DNA from: Brevundimonas vesicularis
GTDB lineage: Bacteria; Pseudomonadota; Alphaproteobacteria; Caulobacterales; Caulobacteraceae
Direction of reading: 5' to 3'
NCBI RefSeq assembly: GCF_014204545.1
Contig: NZ_JACHLJ010000001.1
Location: 1,178,001-1,242,000 of the forward strand
DNA length: 64,000 nt
The notes below the pieces were generated by a model. That model was not told the DNA's origin, did not search any database, and worked only from the letters and a program-made list of their open reading frames with translations. This document shows positions 34,446 through 42,514 of this stretch, piece after piece (position 1 is the stretch's first letter; each line of letters starts with the position of its first letter). A program made the position numbers and the translations under genes.

Positions 34446-34467
34446 TGTGGATCGTCATCTTTCAAGC

Positions 34468-34497
34468 GCGCTATCGCCCATCGGGCTGCTTGAGCGC
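34468..34497 (+). repeat. REP-like palindrome, copy B
   Basis: The same 30-base palindrome as copy A, with inner arms GCCC/GGGC around ATC, lies between the terminator and the rpmJ stop. Together with copy C, in the opposite orientation, it brackets rpmJ. Confidence 0.75.
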
Positions 34498-34543
34498 GAT
34501 CCAGCGTGCGCACGCCGCCGAAGCGTCGCGCAGCGATCGCTGC

Positions 34544-34669
34544 TTAGCCCTGCTTCGCCTTGAAGCGCGGGTCGGTCTTGTTGATGACGAAGACGACGCC
34601 CTTGCGACGCACGACCTTGCAGTCGCGGTGGCGGGTCTTCAGCGACTTGAGCGAGCTACGGACCTTCAT
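34544..34669 (-). CDS. rpmJ: 50S ribosomal protein L36 (zinc-free form)
   Basis: The 41-residue protein starts [17 protein letters not shown] and ends [12 protein letters not shown], which is L36. The zinc-ribbon cysteines of the C+ form are missing (only one Cys remains), so this is the C- form usual in alphaproteobacteria. The frame is open further upstream, but the ATG at 34669 matches the family start and a strong promoter lies 67 bases before it. Confidence 0.95.
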   Translation of the reverse strand: MKVRSSLKSLKTRHRDCKVVRRKGVVFVINKTDPRFKAKQG

Positions 34670-34735
34670 GGTCGGACGTCCTGAAAGAAACCAATAAGAA
34701 AGCCGCTGACCCGGTCGGATCGCGGCGGAGGCGGT

Positions 34736-34764
34736 GGTATAGAGAGAGGGGTTCGGAAGGTCAA
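34736..34764 (-). promoter_or_regulatory. probable rpmJ promoter
   Basis: On the minus strand, TTGACC (34759-34764) and TATACC (34736-34741) are exactly 17 bases apart. CTATACC also fits the Caulobacter housekeeping -10 pattern. The expected start site leaves a leader of about 60 bases before rpmJ. Confidence 0.7.
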
Positions 34765-34831
34765 GCCGCCAAAGCCCGAAACCGCAGAAAACCCAGTCCC
34801 CGTCTGCCTGGTGAAGCCTTTCACTTCGCAT

Positions 34832-34858
34832 GCTTAAGCAGCCCGAAGGGCGATAGCA
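34832..34858 (-). repeat. REP-like palindrome, copy C (inverted)
   Basis: On the minus strand this repeats about 27 bases of copies A and B, with inner arms GCCC/GGGC around TTC. The outer arm is partly lost. It lies between the tRNA gene and rpmJ. Confidence 0.7.
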
Positions 34859-34870
34859 GGACAAAAACTA

Positions 34871-34947
34871 TGGAGGCCTGACCTCCGAGTCGAACGGAGG
34901 GTTTACGGGGTTGCACGCCCGCCGCGTCGCCGCTCCGCCATCAGGCC
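34871..34947 (-). tRNA. tRNA-Cys (GCA), atypical structure
   Basis: The 77-nt minus-strand sequence folds as a tRNA with a perfect 7-bp acceptor (GGCCTGA/TCAGGCC), discriminator T and encoded CCA, as in bacterial tRNA-Cys. The anticodon is GCA after T33. Two features are odd. The T arm pairs six bases (CCTCCG/CGGAGG) around TTCGACT, giving a 13-bp acceptor-T domain in place of 12; an 8+5 arrangement with a U-G pair is equally possible. The anticodon stem GCGGG/CCCGT encloses an 8-nt loop (CGTGCAAC) in place of 7. The D stem has only three clear pairs. The gene may be functional, a specialised isoacceptor, or decaying. Confidence 0.75.
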
Positions 34948-34978
34948 GTCAGAGCTGGTGCGTCATTACGACACACAC

Positions 34979-35008
34979 GTATAAGGCGTCCAATACAAAG
35001 GTAGTTAA
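34979..35008 (-). promoter_or_regulatory. candidate promoter for the tRNA-Cys gene
   Basis: On the minus strand, TTAACT (35003-35008) and TTATAC (34979-34984) are 18 bases apart, about 30 bases before the tRNA 5' end. The match is moderate, but it is the best pair there. Confidence 0.35.
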
Positions 35009-35139
35009 CGACGCGCCTTACACCCGAGCGGGGAATGGCGAGGCAACGCATTCGCGCGGCGCGCGCTTTAGGGCGTCGAAATGGCCGTTCGCGCGGATGT
35101 CATTTCGTGTCTGACCCCGGGGGCTTTAGTTTGAATCTC

Positions 35140-36423
35140 ATGCGCTTTTCCTACCGCCTTCTCCTGATCGGCTGCGTCTCGGCCTGCGCGCCCATGCTGC
35201 CCGAGCCCCAGGTGAACCTGCCGACACCCCAGCCTCAGCCCCAGGCGGGCGCGCCGGTCACGACGCCGGCCCCTGCCCCCCAGACGCCGCCGTTGGCCGC
35301 CTATGACCAGCAGGGTTTCGAGGGCTGGAAGCAGGGCTTCCTGGCGCGCAAGGGCGGCGCCCGCCGCGCGGAGTATGCGCGTGAGCTGGAGGGGCTGACG
35401 CCCGATCCGACGGTGATCCGCCTGGATCGCAACCAACCGGAATTTTCCAAACCCGCCGGCGCCTATGTTCAGAATGCAGTGACCCCGGTGCGAATCGCCC
35501 AGGCCAAACAGCGCATCGACCGGGTGCCGTGGTCGGTGGTTCAACGATTCGGCGTGCCGAGCGAAATCCTGGTCGGCGTCTGGGCCCAGGAAAGCGCATT
35601 CGGTCAGGTGCAGGGCGACTATGACGTGATCCGCTCGCTGGCGACCCTGGCCTATGACGGTCGCAGACGCGATTGGGCCGAGGGGCAACTGAAGGACGCG
35701 CTGGACATCGTCGTGGACGGCCGGCGCGAGCGCACGGGCCTGAAGGGCAGCTGGGCCGGGGCCATGGGCCAGACCCAGTTCATGCCCGACAACTATCTGC
35801 GCCTGGGCGTGGACCAGGACGGCGACGGCAAGGTCGATATCTGGCGCGACGACGCCGACGCCCTGGCGTCCGCCGCCAACCTGCTGGCCCAGGCCGGATG
35901 GAAGCGCGGTCAGGGTTGGGGCTATGAAGTCACCCTGCCCTCCGGCTTCGACTATGCCGAGGCGGAAGGCCCGAAGCACAACTGGGCCTATTGGGCGGCC
36001 AAGGGCGTGCGCCTGGCGCAAGGCGGCACCCCGAACGGCGCCGAGGCGCTGGAAGAGGCGACCATCCTGCTGCCGCAGGGCGCGAACGGTCCGGCCTTCC
36101 TGGCCCTGCCGAACCACTATGTGATCCGCCGCTACAACAACTCGGTATCCTACGCCCTGGCGATCGGCCTGACGGCCGACGGGATCATGGGCAAGCCGGG
36201 ACTGACGAAAGCCTGGCCCAACGATCCGTCGATGACGCGCGATCAGCGCATCGGGGCGCAGCGCGCCCTGACGCAGCTGGGTTACGACACCCAGGGCGTC
36301 GACGGTGTGATCGGCTCCAACACCCGCGCGGCCCTGCGTCGCTGGCAGATCGCCAACAACAGGATCGCCGACGGCTATCTGACGCCGACGCTGGCGGACG
36401 AACTGATCCGCCGGACGAACTGA
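35140..36423 (+). CDS. MltB-type lytic murein transglycosylase lipoprotein
   Basis: These enzymes cleave the MurNAc-GlcNAc bond of peptidoglycan, leaving a 1,6-anhydro end. The 427-residue protein has a lipobox LIGC (C12), a Pro/Gln-rich linker, an SLT_2 catalytic domain with the acid Glu E151 (GVWAQESAFG) and GAMGQTQFMPDNYL. A C-terminal peptidoglycan-binding domain (about 365-425) contains ALTQLGYDTQGVDGVIGSNTRAAL. It therefore acts from the outer membrane on the sacculus. The ATG at 35140 gives a proper lipoprotein leader. It converges on cysS. Confidence 0.93.
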   Translation: MRFSYRLLLIGCVSACAPMLPEPQVNLPTPQPQPQAGAPVTTPAPAPQTPPLAAYDQQGFEGWKQGFLARKGGARRAEYARELEGLTPDPTVIRLDRNQPEFSKPAGAYVQNAVTPVRIAQAKQRIDRVPWSVVQRFGVPSEILVGVWAQESAFGQVQGDYDVIRSLATLAYDGRRRDWAEGQLKDALDIVVDGRRERTGLKGSWAGAMGQTQFMPDNYLRLGVDQDGDGKVDIWRDDADALASAANLLAQAGWKRGQGWGYEVTLPSGFDYAEAEGPKHNWAYWAAKGVRLAQGGTPNGAEALEEATILLPQGANGPAFLALPNHYVIRRYNNSVSYALAIGLTADGIMGKPGLTKAWPNDPSMTRDQRIGAQRALTQLGYDTQGVDGVIGSNTRAALRRWQIANNRIADGYLTPTLADELIRRTN

Positions 36424-36472
36424 ACCGCGTCTCCCGTCCCGCACCGCGACCAGAAGGAGTGGGATTTAGACC

Positions 36473-37924
36473 CTACCCCTTCACGCGCCAGGTGGCGCCG
36501 TCGGGGCCGTCCATGACGACGACGTTCAGGGCGTTCAGGCGGTCGCGGATGCGGTCGGCCTCGGGCCAGTCCTTGGCGGCGCGGGCGCTGGCGCGCTGGT
36601 CCAGCAAAGCCTCGACCTCGGCCTTCAGGGCGGGATCGCCGCCCTCGAACCAGGCGTCCGGCGTCAGGGACAAGACGCCGATCAGCCCGGCCGCTCCCTT
36701 CAGGCTCCAGCGGGCCATGGCGACATCGTTGATATCGGCCTCGGCGTCGTTGAGCAGCTCGCGCAGGGCGTTCCCCAACCCGAACAGCTGGGCGATCGCG
36801 CCCGGCGTGTTGAGATCGTCCTCAAGCGCGTCCAGCACCGGGTCCAGTGCGTTCTCGGCCAGCTCCATCTCGGCCTCGTCCAGCGTGGCCTCGTCGAAGT
36901 CGATCAGAGCAGCATCGGCGTCGCGCAGGACGCCATACAGCCGGTCCAGGTTCTTGCGGCTCTGATCCAACAGCCCCTGGTTCCAGTCCAGCGGCTGGCG
37001 GTAGTGGGCGCTGAGCAGGGCCCAGCGGACGACCTCGCCCGGCATGGCCTGCACCAGATCGTGCAGCAGCAGGACGTTACCGATCGACTTAGACATCTTC
37101 TCGGCGTCCACGGTCAGAAAACCGTTGTGCATCCAGTAGCGGGCGTATTCGTCGTGCGCGTGATCGCCATGGGCATGGCCGTGGGCGCAGACGCCCTGGG
37201 CGATCTCGTTCTCGTGGTGGGGGAAGACCAGGTCGATGCCGCCGCCGTGGATGTCGATCGGCAGGCCCAGGGTCTTTTCGATCATGGCCGAGCATTCGAT
37301 GTGCCAACCGGGACGCCCCTCGCCCCAGGGCGACGGCCAGGACGGCTCGTCCGCCTTGGACGGCTTCCACAGGACGAAGTCGTGCGGATTCTTCTTATAG
37401 GGCGCGACCTCGACGCGGGCGCCGGCGATCATATCGTCCAGGTTTCGACCCGACAGGGCGCCGTAGGCCTTGTAGGACGAGACGTCGAACAGCACGTGCC
37501 CTTCGGCTGCATAGGCGCAGCCCGCGTCGACGATGGCCTGGATCTGGTCGACGATGGCCGGGATGTAGTCGGTGACGTGAGGCGCGATATCGGGCGGCGA
37601 GACGTTCAGCAGGCCCATGTCGGCGAGGTAGGCGGCCTCATAGCGGGCCGTGACCTCGCCGATCGGCACGCCCTCGCGCGCAGCCTTCTGATTGATCTTG
37701 TCGTCCACGTCGGTGACGTTGCGGGCGTAGATCACGTGGTCGGCGCCATACGTCCGGCGCAGCAGACGCACCAGGACGTCGAACACCACCGGCGGACGCG
37801 CATTGCCAATATGGGCGTAGTCATAGACCGTGGGGCCGCAGACATAGAGGGTCACACGATCCTTGTTCCGGGGCTCGAACAGGCGCTTTTCACGGCGCAG
37901 GGTGTCGTGGATGTGCAGCGGCAT
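36473..37924 (-). CDS. cysS: cysteinyl-tRNA synthetase
   Basis: CysRS charges tRNA-Cys. The 483-residue protein has the zinc cysteine in [10 protein letters not shown] with the HIGH-type motif AHIGNARP. It also has [11 protein letters not shown] and HHENEIAQ for zinc and substrate binding, and KMSKSIGN for ATP. The length is normal. It lies about 3 kb from the atypical tRNA-Cys gene, which may be coincidence. It is divergent from folE, and the gap between them holds a 19-base palindrome. Confidence 0.96.
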   Translation of the reverse strand: MPLHIHDTLRREKRLFEPRNKDRVTLYVCGPTVYDYAHIGNARPPVVFDVLVRLLRRTYGADHVIYARNVTDVDDKINQKAAREGVPIGEVTARYEAAYLADMGLLNVSPPDIAPHVTDYIPAIVDQIQAIVDAGCAYAAEGHVLFDVSSYKAYGALSGRNLDDMIAGARVEVAPYKKNPHDFVLWKPSKADEPSWPSPWGEGRPGWHIECSAMIEKTLGLPIDIHGGGIDLVFPHHENEIAQGVCAHGHAHGDHAHDEYARYWMHNGFLTVDAEKMSKSIGNVLLLHDLVQAMPGEVVRWALLSAHYRQPLDWNQGLLDQSRKNLDRLYGVLRDADAALIDFDEATLDEAEMELAENALDPVLDALEDDLNTPGAIAQLFGLGNALRELLNDAEADINDVAMARWSLKGAAGLIGVLSLTPDAWFEGGDPALKAEVEALLDQRASARAAKDWPEADRIRDRLNALNVVVMDGPDGATWRVKG

Positions 37925-37951
37925 GGATCAGTCTTTAGCGGGTTTTCTTGC

Positions 37952-37970
37952 GGGACGGACGGTCTGTCCC
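37952..37970. promoter_or_regulatory. palindromic operator-like site between cysS and folE
   Basis: The 19-base sequence reads GGGAC-G-GAC-G-GTC-T-GTCCC, so both halves are symmetric apart from three spacer positions. It starts 27 bases before cysS and ends about 80 bases before folE. No regulator is identified. Confidence 0.35.
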
Positions 37971-38052
37971 ATATAGCGGCCTGATATACAGTCCCGACGG
38001 ATTGTAGAAGGTAAACCGGGCGACCCGCCCGCCCCGGCCGGAAATCGAGTTC

Positions 38053-38667
38053 ATGAGCGTCACCCCCGCCAAGCCCGTCCTTGTCAGCGATGCTGCCGTG
38101 CAACGCCCCTCGCGCGAACAGGCGCTGGACGCCGTGCGCACCCTGATCGCCTGGGCCGGCGACAATCCCAACCGTCCGGGCCTGATCGACACGCCCAAGC
38201 GGGTGGTGGACGCCTATGGCGAATGGTTCGACGGCTATGACGCCGATGCGGGCAAGGAGCTGAGCCGCACCTTCGAGGACGTGACCGGCTATGACGACAT
38301 GGTCATCCTGCGCGACATCGAGGTGGAGAGCCATTGCGAGCACCACCTGGCCCCCTTCCTGGGCAAGGCCTATGTCGCCTATCTGCCCGGCGAGAAGGTG
38401 GTCGGCATTTCAAAGCTGGCGCGGGTCGTCGAGATCTATGCGCGGCGCCTGCAGAACCAGGAGACCCTGACCAACGACATCATCGACGCCATCGAATCGC
38501 ACCTGCAGCCGCGCGGCGTGGCGGTGCTGGTGGACGCCGAGCATCAGTGCATGACCACGCGCGGCGTGCATCATCGGCACGTTTCGACCATCACGACCCG
38601 CTTCACCGGCGCCTTCAAGGACGATCCTGCCCTGGCGGACCGTTTTCTGAAGCTGGCCAAGGCCTGA
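38053..38667 (+). CDS. folE: GTP cyclohydrolase I
   Basis: FolE converts GTP to dihydroneopterin triphosphate, the first step of folate synthesis. The 204-residue protein has the zinc and active-site motif SHCEHHLAPF, KVVGISKLARVVEIYARR and the second zinc cysteine in HQCMTTRGV. Size and motifs match the type IA (zinc) enzyme. The first 20 or so residues are a short extension. Confidence 0.96.
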   Translation: MSVTPAKPVLVSDAAVQRPSREQALDAVRTLIAWAGDNPNRPGLIDTPKRVVDAYGEWFDGYDADAGKELSRTFEDVTGYDDMVILRDIEVESHCEHHLAPFLGKAYVAYLPGEKVVGISKLARVVEIYARRLQNQETLTNDIIDAIESHLQPRGVAVLVDAEHQCMTTRGVHHRHVSTITTRFTGAFKDDPALADRFLKLAKA

Positions 38668-38835
38668 ACGCCGAACTGTCGTCCCTCTGTCGTGTATAAT
38701 TGACGTTCGGGAACGGCAGATCGTTTAGAACCGCTTTACAAGCCCGCATCGGGACGCCAAGAACCGATCAAGCCTTCGGGCGATCCATAGGGAAATGTCG
38801 GCGCGGAACGCAGCCGGCGAGTAACGGAGACGAGC

Positions 38836-39270
38836 ATGGCTGCGAAGATCGGCGGTTCCGGTGGGGACAAGCACACGATCGAACAGACGGCGGATATCAA
38901 CATCACGCCGTTCATCGACATTCTGCTGGTGCTCATGATCATCTTCATGGTCGCCGCGCCTATGGCGACCGTCTCGATCCGTCTGGACCTGCCGCCCGCA
39001 CAGCCGCCCACCAATCCGACCGAAGAGAAGGAGCCGGTGTACATCACCATCCAGGAAAACGGTCAGTTGTTCCTGTCGGACAAGCAAACCTCGATCGACA
39101 ACCTGGCCACTGACGTTTGCACCGCCTTGGGCGGCGGCGCCTGCCAGGAAGAGCGCGTCTTCGTCCGCGCCCAGCCGGAAGTGAAATATTCGCAGTTCAT
39201 GGAAGTCATGAACAAGATGCAGGAGAACGGCTTCTTCAAGGTCGGCCTGCTGAACGAAGACATCGAATAG
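38836..39270 (+). CDS. exbD: ExbD/TolR-family biopolymer transport protein
   Basis: ExbD works with ExbB (or TolR with TolQ) to use the proton gradient to drive TonB or Tol. The 144-residue protein has a cytoplasmic N-terminus, one helix preceded by the conserved acidic residue (DINITPFIDILLVLMIIFMVAAP) and a periplasmic domain. No exbB, tonB or tolQ lies in the window, so the gene is an orphan here. It ends with a strong terminator, and the 170-base gap upstream has a TATAAT at 38695 without a good -35. Confidence 0.9.
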   Translation: MAAKIGGSGGDKHTIEQTADINITPFIDILLVLMIIFMVAAPMATVSIRLDLPPAQPPTNPTEEKEPVYITIQENGQLFLSDKQTSIDNLATDVCTALGGGACQEERVFVRAQPEVKYSQFMEVMNKMQENGFFKVGLLNEDIE

Positions 39271-39294
39271 GACCGTCGTCCTTTCCAGGATTTG

Positions 39295-39329
39295 GGCCGC
39301 GTTCCGAAAGGGACGCGGCCTTTTTCTTT
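39295..39329 (+). terminator. strong terminator after exbD
   Basis: An 11-bp stem (39295-39305 with 39310-39320, one G-T pair) around a GAAA tetraloop is followed by TTTTTCTTT. It lies 25 bases past the exbD stop. Confidence 0.92.
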
Positions 39330-39397
39330 GCCGAAAGACTTGCCGGATCGATCGACTGCACCCTTGATGCCGCATCGATTGTTCGAGGAGTCCGCCC

Positions 39398-41239
39398 ATG
39401 CGTCGTCGCACCTTCCTGTCCGCCCTGCCCGCCGGTGCGCTGGCGGCGACCGCAGCCCAGGCCCGGCAGGCTGCTCCCGCCGCCAGGCCGACCGAAGCGG
39501 CCCCTGCCCCCACACCTTTATCGGCTCGCCCGGCCGACCCCTATGCCGGCGTCGGCATCGGCGACCGGATTTCGGGACCGAAGTTCATGGGGCGCTCGAC
39601 CGTCTGGGGCGCGAACGGGGCGGCGGCGACGGCGCATCCCGCGGCCAGTCTGATCGGCATCGACACCTTAAGGCGCGGCGGATCGGCCATCGATGCGGCC
39701 ATCGCCATCAATGCGGCCCTGGGCTTTCTGGAGCCTGTGGCCAACGGCATCGGCGGCGACGCCTATTGCATGCTGTGGGACCCCAAACAGAAGAAGGTCG
39801 TCGGGCTGAACGGATCGGGCGCCAGTCCGGGGGGCCTCAGCCTGGAGATCGCGCGATCCAAGGCCATCGACGGCTATCTGCCGCGTTATGGCGCGGTGAC
39901 GGTGAACGTGCCGGGCACGGTGGACGCCTGGTGGAGCGCGCATCAGCGGTACGGCAAGCTGCCATGGAAAGAGGTGCTGCTGCCCGTCGCCGAACTGTGC
40001 GAACAGGGCGTGCCCGTGCCCCAGGTCATCGCCTACTATCTGGAACGCAACATGGCTTCGTTTGATCGGGGCCAGATCCCGATCGAGGAAAACGAGAACC
40101 GAAAGCGCATCTGGGCCGCCGGCGGCGCGACGCCGAAAGTGGGCGAGGTCTTCGCCAATCCCTATCTGGGCAAGACCCTGCGGATGATCGCGGAGGGCGG
40201 GCGCGACGCCTTCTACAACGGTCCCATCGCCGATCAGATCGAGACCTATTTCAAGCGAATCGGTGGCTGGATGACCCGCGCCGATCTGGCCGCCCATCAC
40301 ACCGAATGGGTCGAGCCGATCCGGACCAACTATCGCGGCGTGGACGTGTTCGGCCTGGGTCCCAACACGCAGGGGCTCAGCACCAACCAGATCCTGAACA
40401 TCTGCGAACAGTTTGACCTGAAGTCGATGGGCTTCCAGTCCGCCGCCTCGCTGCACGTCCAGGCCGAGGCCAAGCGGCTGGCGTTCGAGGACCGGGCGCG
40501 CTGGTTCGCCGACGACCGATTCTCCAAGACGCCGGTCGAATGGCTGAACTCCAAGGCCTACGCGGCCGAGCGGGCCAAGCTGATCCGGCCCGATCGGGTC
40601 ATGGACCGCGTCATGCCGGGCGACGCCCCGCACCACGGCGACACCACCTATTTCAGCGTCGCCGATGCGGATGGGATGATGGTCAGCTGGATCCAATCCA
40701 ACTATCGCGGCATGGGGTCGGGCCTGGCGCCCGACAACGGCTCCGAACCGCTGGGCTTCATGTTCCAGGACCGGGGCGAGTTGTTCGCCCTGACCGACGG
40801 CCATCCGAATGTCTATGCGCCGGGCAAGCGCCCGTTCCAGACGATCATCCCTGGCTTTGCGGTCAAGGACGGCGAGCCGTGGATGGCGTTCGGCGTCATG
40901 GGCGGCGCCATGCAGCCCCAGGGCCAGGCCCAGATCATCATCAACATGGTCGATTACGGGCTGGAGCCCCAGGCGGCGGGCGACGCCCCGCGCTGGCAAC
41001 ACTATGGCTCGTCCGAACCGACCGGCCAGCCGCAGGAAGGAACCGGCGTGCTGCACCTGGAAAGCGGCGTGCCCGAGGCGACCAAGGCCCGGCTGCGCGC
41101 GATGGGCTGGACTCTGGGCGAACCCGACGGCGGCTTCGGCGGCTATCAGAACGTCATGAAACAGATGAACCCCGACGGGCGCTGGACCTATGGCGCGGCG
41201 ACCGAGATGCGCAAGGACGGCATCGCCCTGGCCTACTGA
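39398..41239 (+). CDS. gamma-glutamyltransferase-family protein, Tat exported
   Basis: The 613-residue precursor starts with a twin-arginine leader (RRRTFLSALPAGALAATAAQA), so it is probably folded before export. GGT enzymes self-cleave before a Thr that then acts as nucleophile. Here T416 in HHGDTTYFSV fits that site, and VANGIGGDAYCMLWD, SNYRGMGSGL and FGVMGGAMQPQGQAQI are typical GGT blocks. Likely roles are glutathione or gamma-glutamyl peptide hydrolysis in the periplasm. Related cephalosporin acylases share this layout. ATG with GAGGAG upstream. Confidence 0.9.
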   Translation: MRRRTFLSALPAGALAATAAQARQAAPAARPTEAAPAPTPLSARPADPYAGVGIGDRISGPKFMGRSTVWGANGAAATAHPAASLIGIDTLRRGGSAIDAAIAINAALGFLEPVANGIGGDAYCMLWDPKQKKVVGLNGSGASPGGLSLEIARSKAIDGYLPRYGAVTVNVPGTVDAWWSAHQRYGKLPWKEVLLPVAELCEQGVPVPQVIAYYLERNMASFDRGQIPIEENENRKRIWAAGGATPKVGEVFANPYLGKTLRMIAEGGRDAFYNGPIADQIETYFKRIGGWMTRADLAAHHTEWVEPIRTNYRGVDVFGLGPNTQGLSTNQILNICEQFDLKSMGFQSAASLHVQAEAKRLAFEDRARWFADDRFSKTPVEWLNSKAYAAERAKLIRPDRVMDRVMPGDAPHHGDTTYFSVADADGMMVSWIQSNYRGMGSGLAPDNGSEPLGFMFQDRGELFALTDGHPNVYAPGKRPFQTIIPGFAVKDGEPWMAFGVMGGAMQPQGQAQIIINMVDYGLEPQAAGDAPRWQHYGSSEPTGQPQEGTGVLHLESGVPEATKARLRAMGWTLGEPDGGFGGYQNVMKQMNPDGRWTYGAATEMRKDGIALAY

Positions 41240-41252
41240 GATTGGCCGACTG

Positions 41253-41615
41253 ATGACCCTCGACGAGGTCCGCGCCCTTCTGCTGTCGTTCCCCGGCGTG
41301 GAGGACGGCGTGTCCTATGGCGAGCCGTCGTTCAAGATCGCGGGCAAGTTCTTCACCTGGATGCGCCCGGCGCTGGACGACAGCATCGTGGTGCATTTGG
41401 ACAATCTGGATGAGCGCGAACTGCTGATCGAAATGGACCCGGCGACCTTTCATTTCACCGACCACTATCGCGACCATCCCATCGTCCTAGCGCGCATCGC
41501 CAGCGTCGATCCTATCTGGCTAAGAGCGGCGCTGACACGCCGCTGGCGTCGGATCGTGCCGAAAAAACTGTCCAAGGCGCATCCGGACCTTATCGGAGCG
41601 GGGTCGGGCGCCTAA
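41253..41615 (+). CDS. MmcQ/YjbR family protein
   Basis: The 120-residue cytosolic protein has the YjbR pattern: LLSFPGVEDGVSYGEPSFKI, FFTWMRPALDDSIVV, MDPATFHFTDHYRDHPIVL and the end LRAALTRRWRRIVPKK. The family has a CyaY-like fold and may bind DNA, but no function is firmly known. The frame opens earlier inside the GGT gene, and the ATG at 41253 is chosen because the motif starts right after it. Confidence 0.85.
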   Translation: MTLDEVRALLLSFPGVEDGVSYGEPSFKIAGKFFTWMRPALDDSIVVHLDNLDERELLIEMDPATFHFTDHYRDHPIVLARIASVDPIWLRAALTRRWRRIVPKKLSKAHPDLIGAGSGA

Positions 41616-41653
41616 CTACGCCCCTCAAGCGGACCCAGCCCAAGGAGCGCCCC

Positions 41654-42496
41654 ATGGCCTATGGTGACCAACCCACGACCACAGTCGACGGTATCGAAAT
41701 TCCCCTGCTGGGCTTCGGCACCTGGCAGCTGGAGCCCGACGATGCGCGGCGCATGGTCGCCGAGGCCCTGCGGATCGGATACCGCCACATCGACACGGCC
41801 TGGATCTACAAGAACGAGAAGGCGGTCGGCGAAGGCATCCGGGATTCTGGGGTCGCGCGCGAGGACATCTTCCTGACGACCAAGATCTGGGTCGAACATT
41901 TCACCCACGACGCCCTGCTGAAACAGGCCAGGGAATCGGCCGACAGCCTGGGCACGACGCCCGACCTGCTGCTGCTGCATTGGCCGAAGACGACGCCGAC
42001 GTTCGAAGAGACGCTGGGCGCCCTGAACGAGGCCAAGGACCAGGGCCTGACCGAGTCGATCGGCCTGTCCAACTTCCCCTCCAAGGAGTTCCGCCAGGCG
42101 CAGAGCCTGTCCAGGGCGCGGCTGCTGACCGATCAGGTCGAGCATCACCCCTACTTGGGCGTCGATCAGCTGGTGGCGACGGCGGCCGAGCTGAGGTCGT
42201 CGATCACCGCCTGGTCGCCGCTGGCGCAGGGCAAGATCGCCGACGACGCCACGATCAGCGAGATCGCCGGCGCGCACGGGAAGACGAACGGCCAGATCAC
42301 CCTGCGCTGGCTTATCCAGCACGGGATCATCGCCATCCCTCGCACCACCAAGGAGAGCCGCGCGCGCGAGAACTTCGACATCTTCGATTTCGCCCTGACG
42401 GACGAGGAGATGCAGCGGATGGACGCCCTGGATCGCGGCGAACGGCTGGGCGACTGGCTGGACCCGGCGTTCGAATGGGACAAGACTGCCGCCTGA
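41654..42496 (+). CDS. aldo/keto reductase
   Basis: The 280-residue NADPH-dependent oxidoreductase has the catalytic set D47 and Y52 (HIDTAWIYKNE), a Lys in LTTKIWV and a His in LLLLHWP. The C-terminal cofactor part is IAIPRTTKESRARENFDIFDF. It resembles the 2,5-diketo-D-gluconate reductase (DkgA/B) subgroup, but the substrate cannot be read from context. AAGGAG precedes the ATG. Confidence 0.94.
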   Translation: MAYGDQPTTTVDGIEIPLLGFGTWQLEPDDARRMVAEALRIGYRHIDTAWIYKNEKAVGEGIRDSGVAREDIFLTTKIWVEHFTHDALLKQARESADSLGTTPDLLLLHWPKTTPTFEETLGALNEAKDQGLTESIGLSNFPSKEFRQAQSLSRARLLTDQVEHHPYLGVDQLVATAAELRSSITAWSPLAQGKIADDATISEIAGAHGKTNGQITLRWLIQHGIIAIPRTTKESRARENFDIFDFALTDEEMQRMDALDRGERLGDWLDPAFEWDKTAA

Positions 42497-42514
42497 CCGA
42501 CAAGGGAGGCGCCG

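Noticed and set aside
33644..34947. Possible prophage remnant or integration site around gapR, rpmJ and the tRNA
   Set aside because: A tRNA gene, repeats and a phage-like short protein raised the idea, but there is no integrase, no duplicated tRNA 3' end and no other phage gene.
38695..38700. Perfect TATAAT between folE and exbD
   Set aside because: No acceptable -35 lies 16 to 18 bases upstream, so I did not call a promoter, although it could be one with an activator.
39668..41056. 462-codon minus-strand open frame opposite the gamma-glutamyltransferase gene
   Set aside because: The opposite strand has the Tat leader and the Thr nucleophile site. This is a coding shadow.
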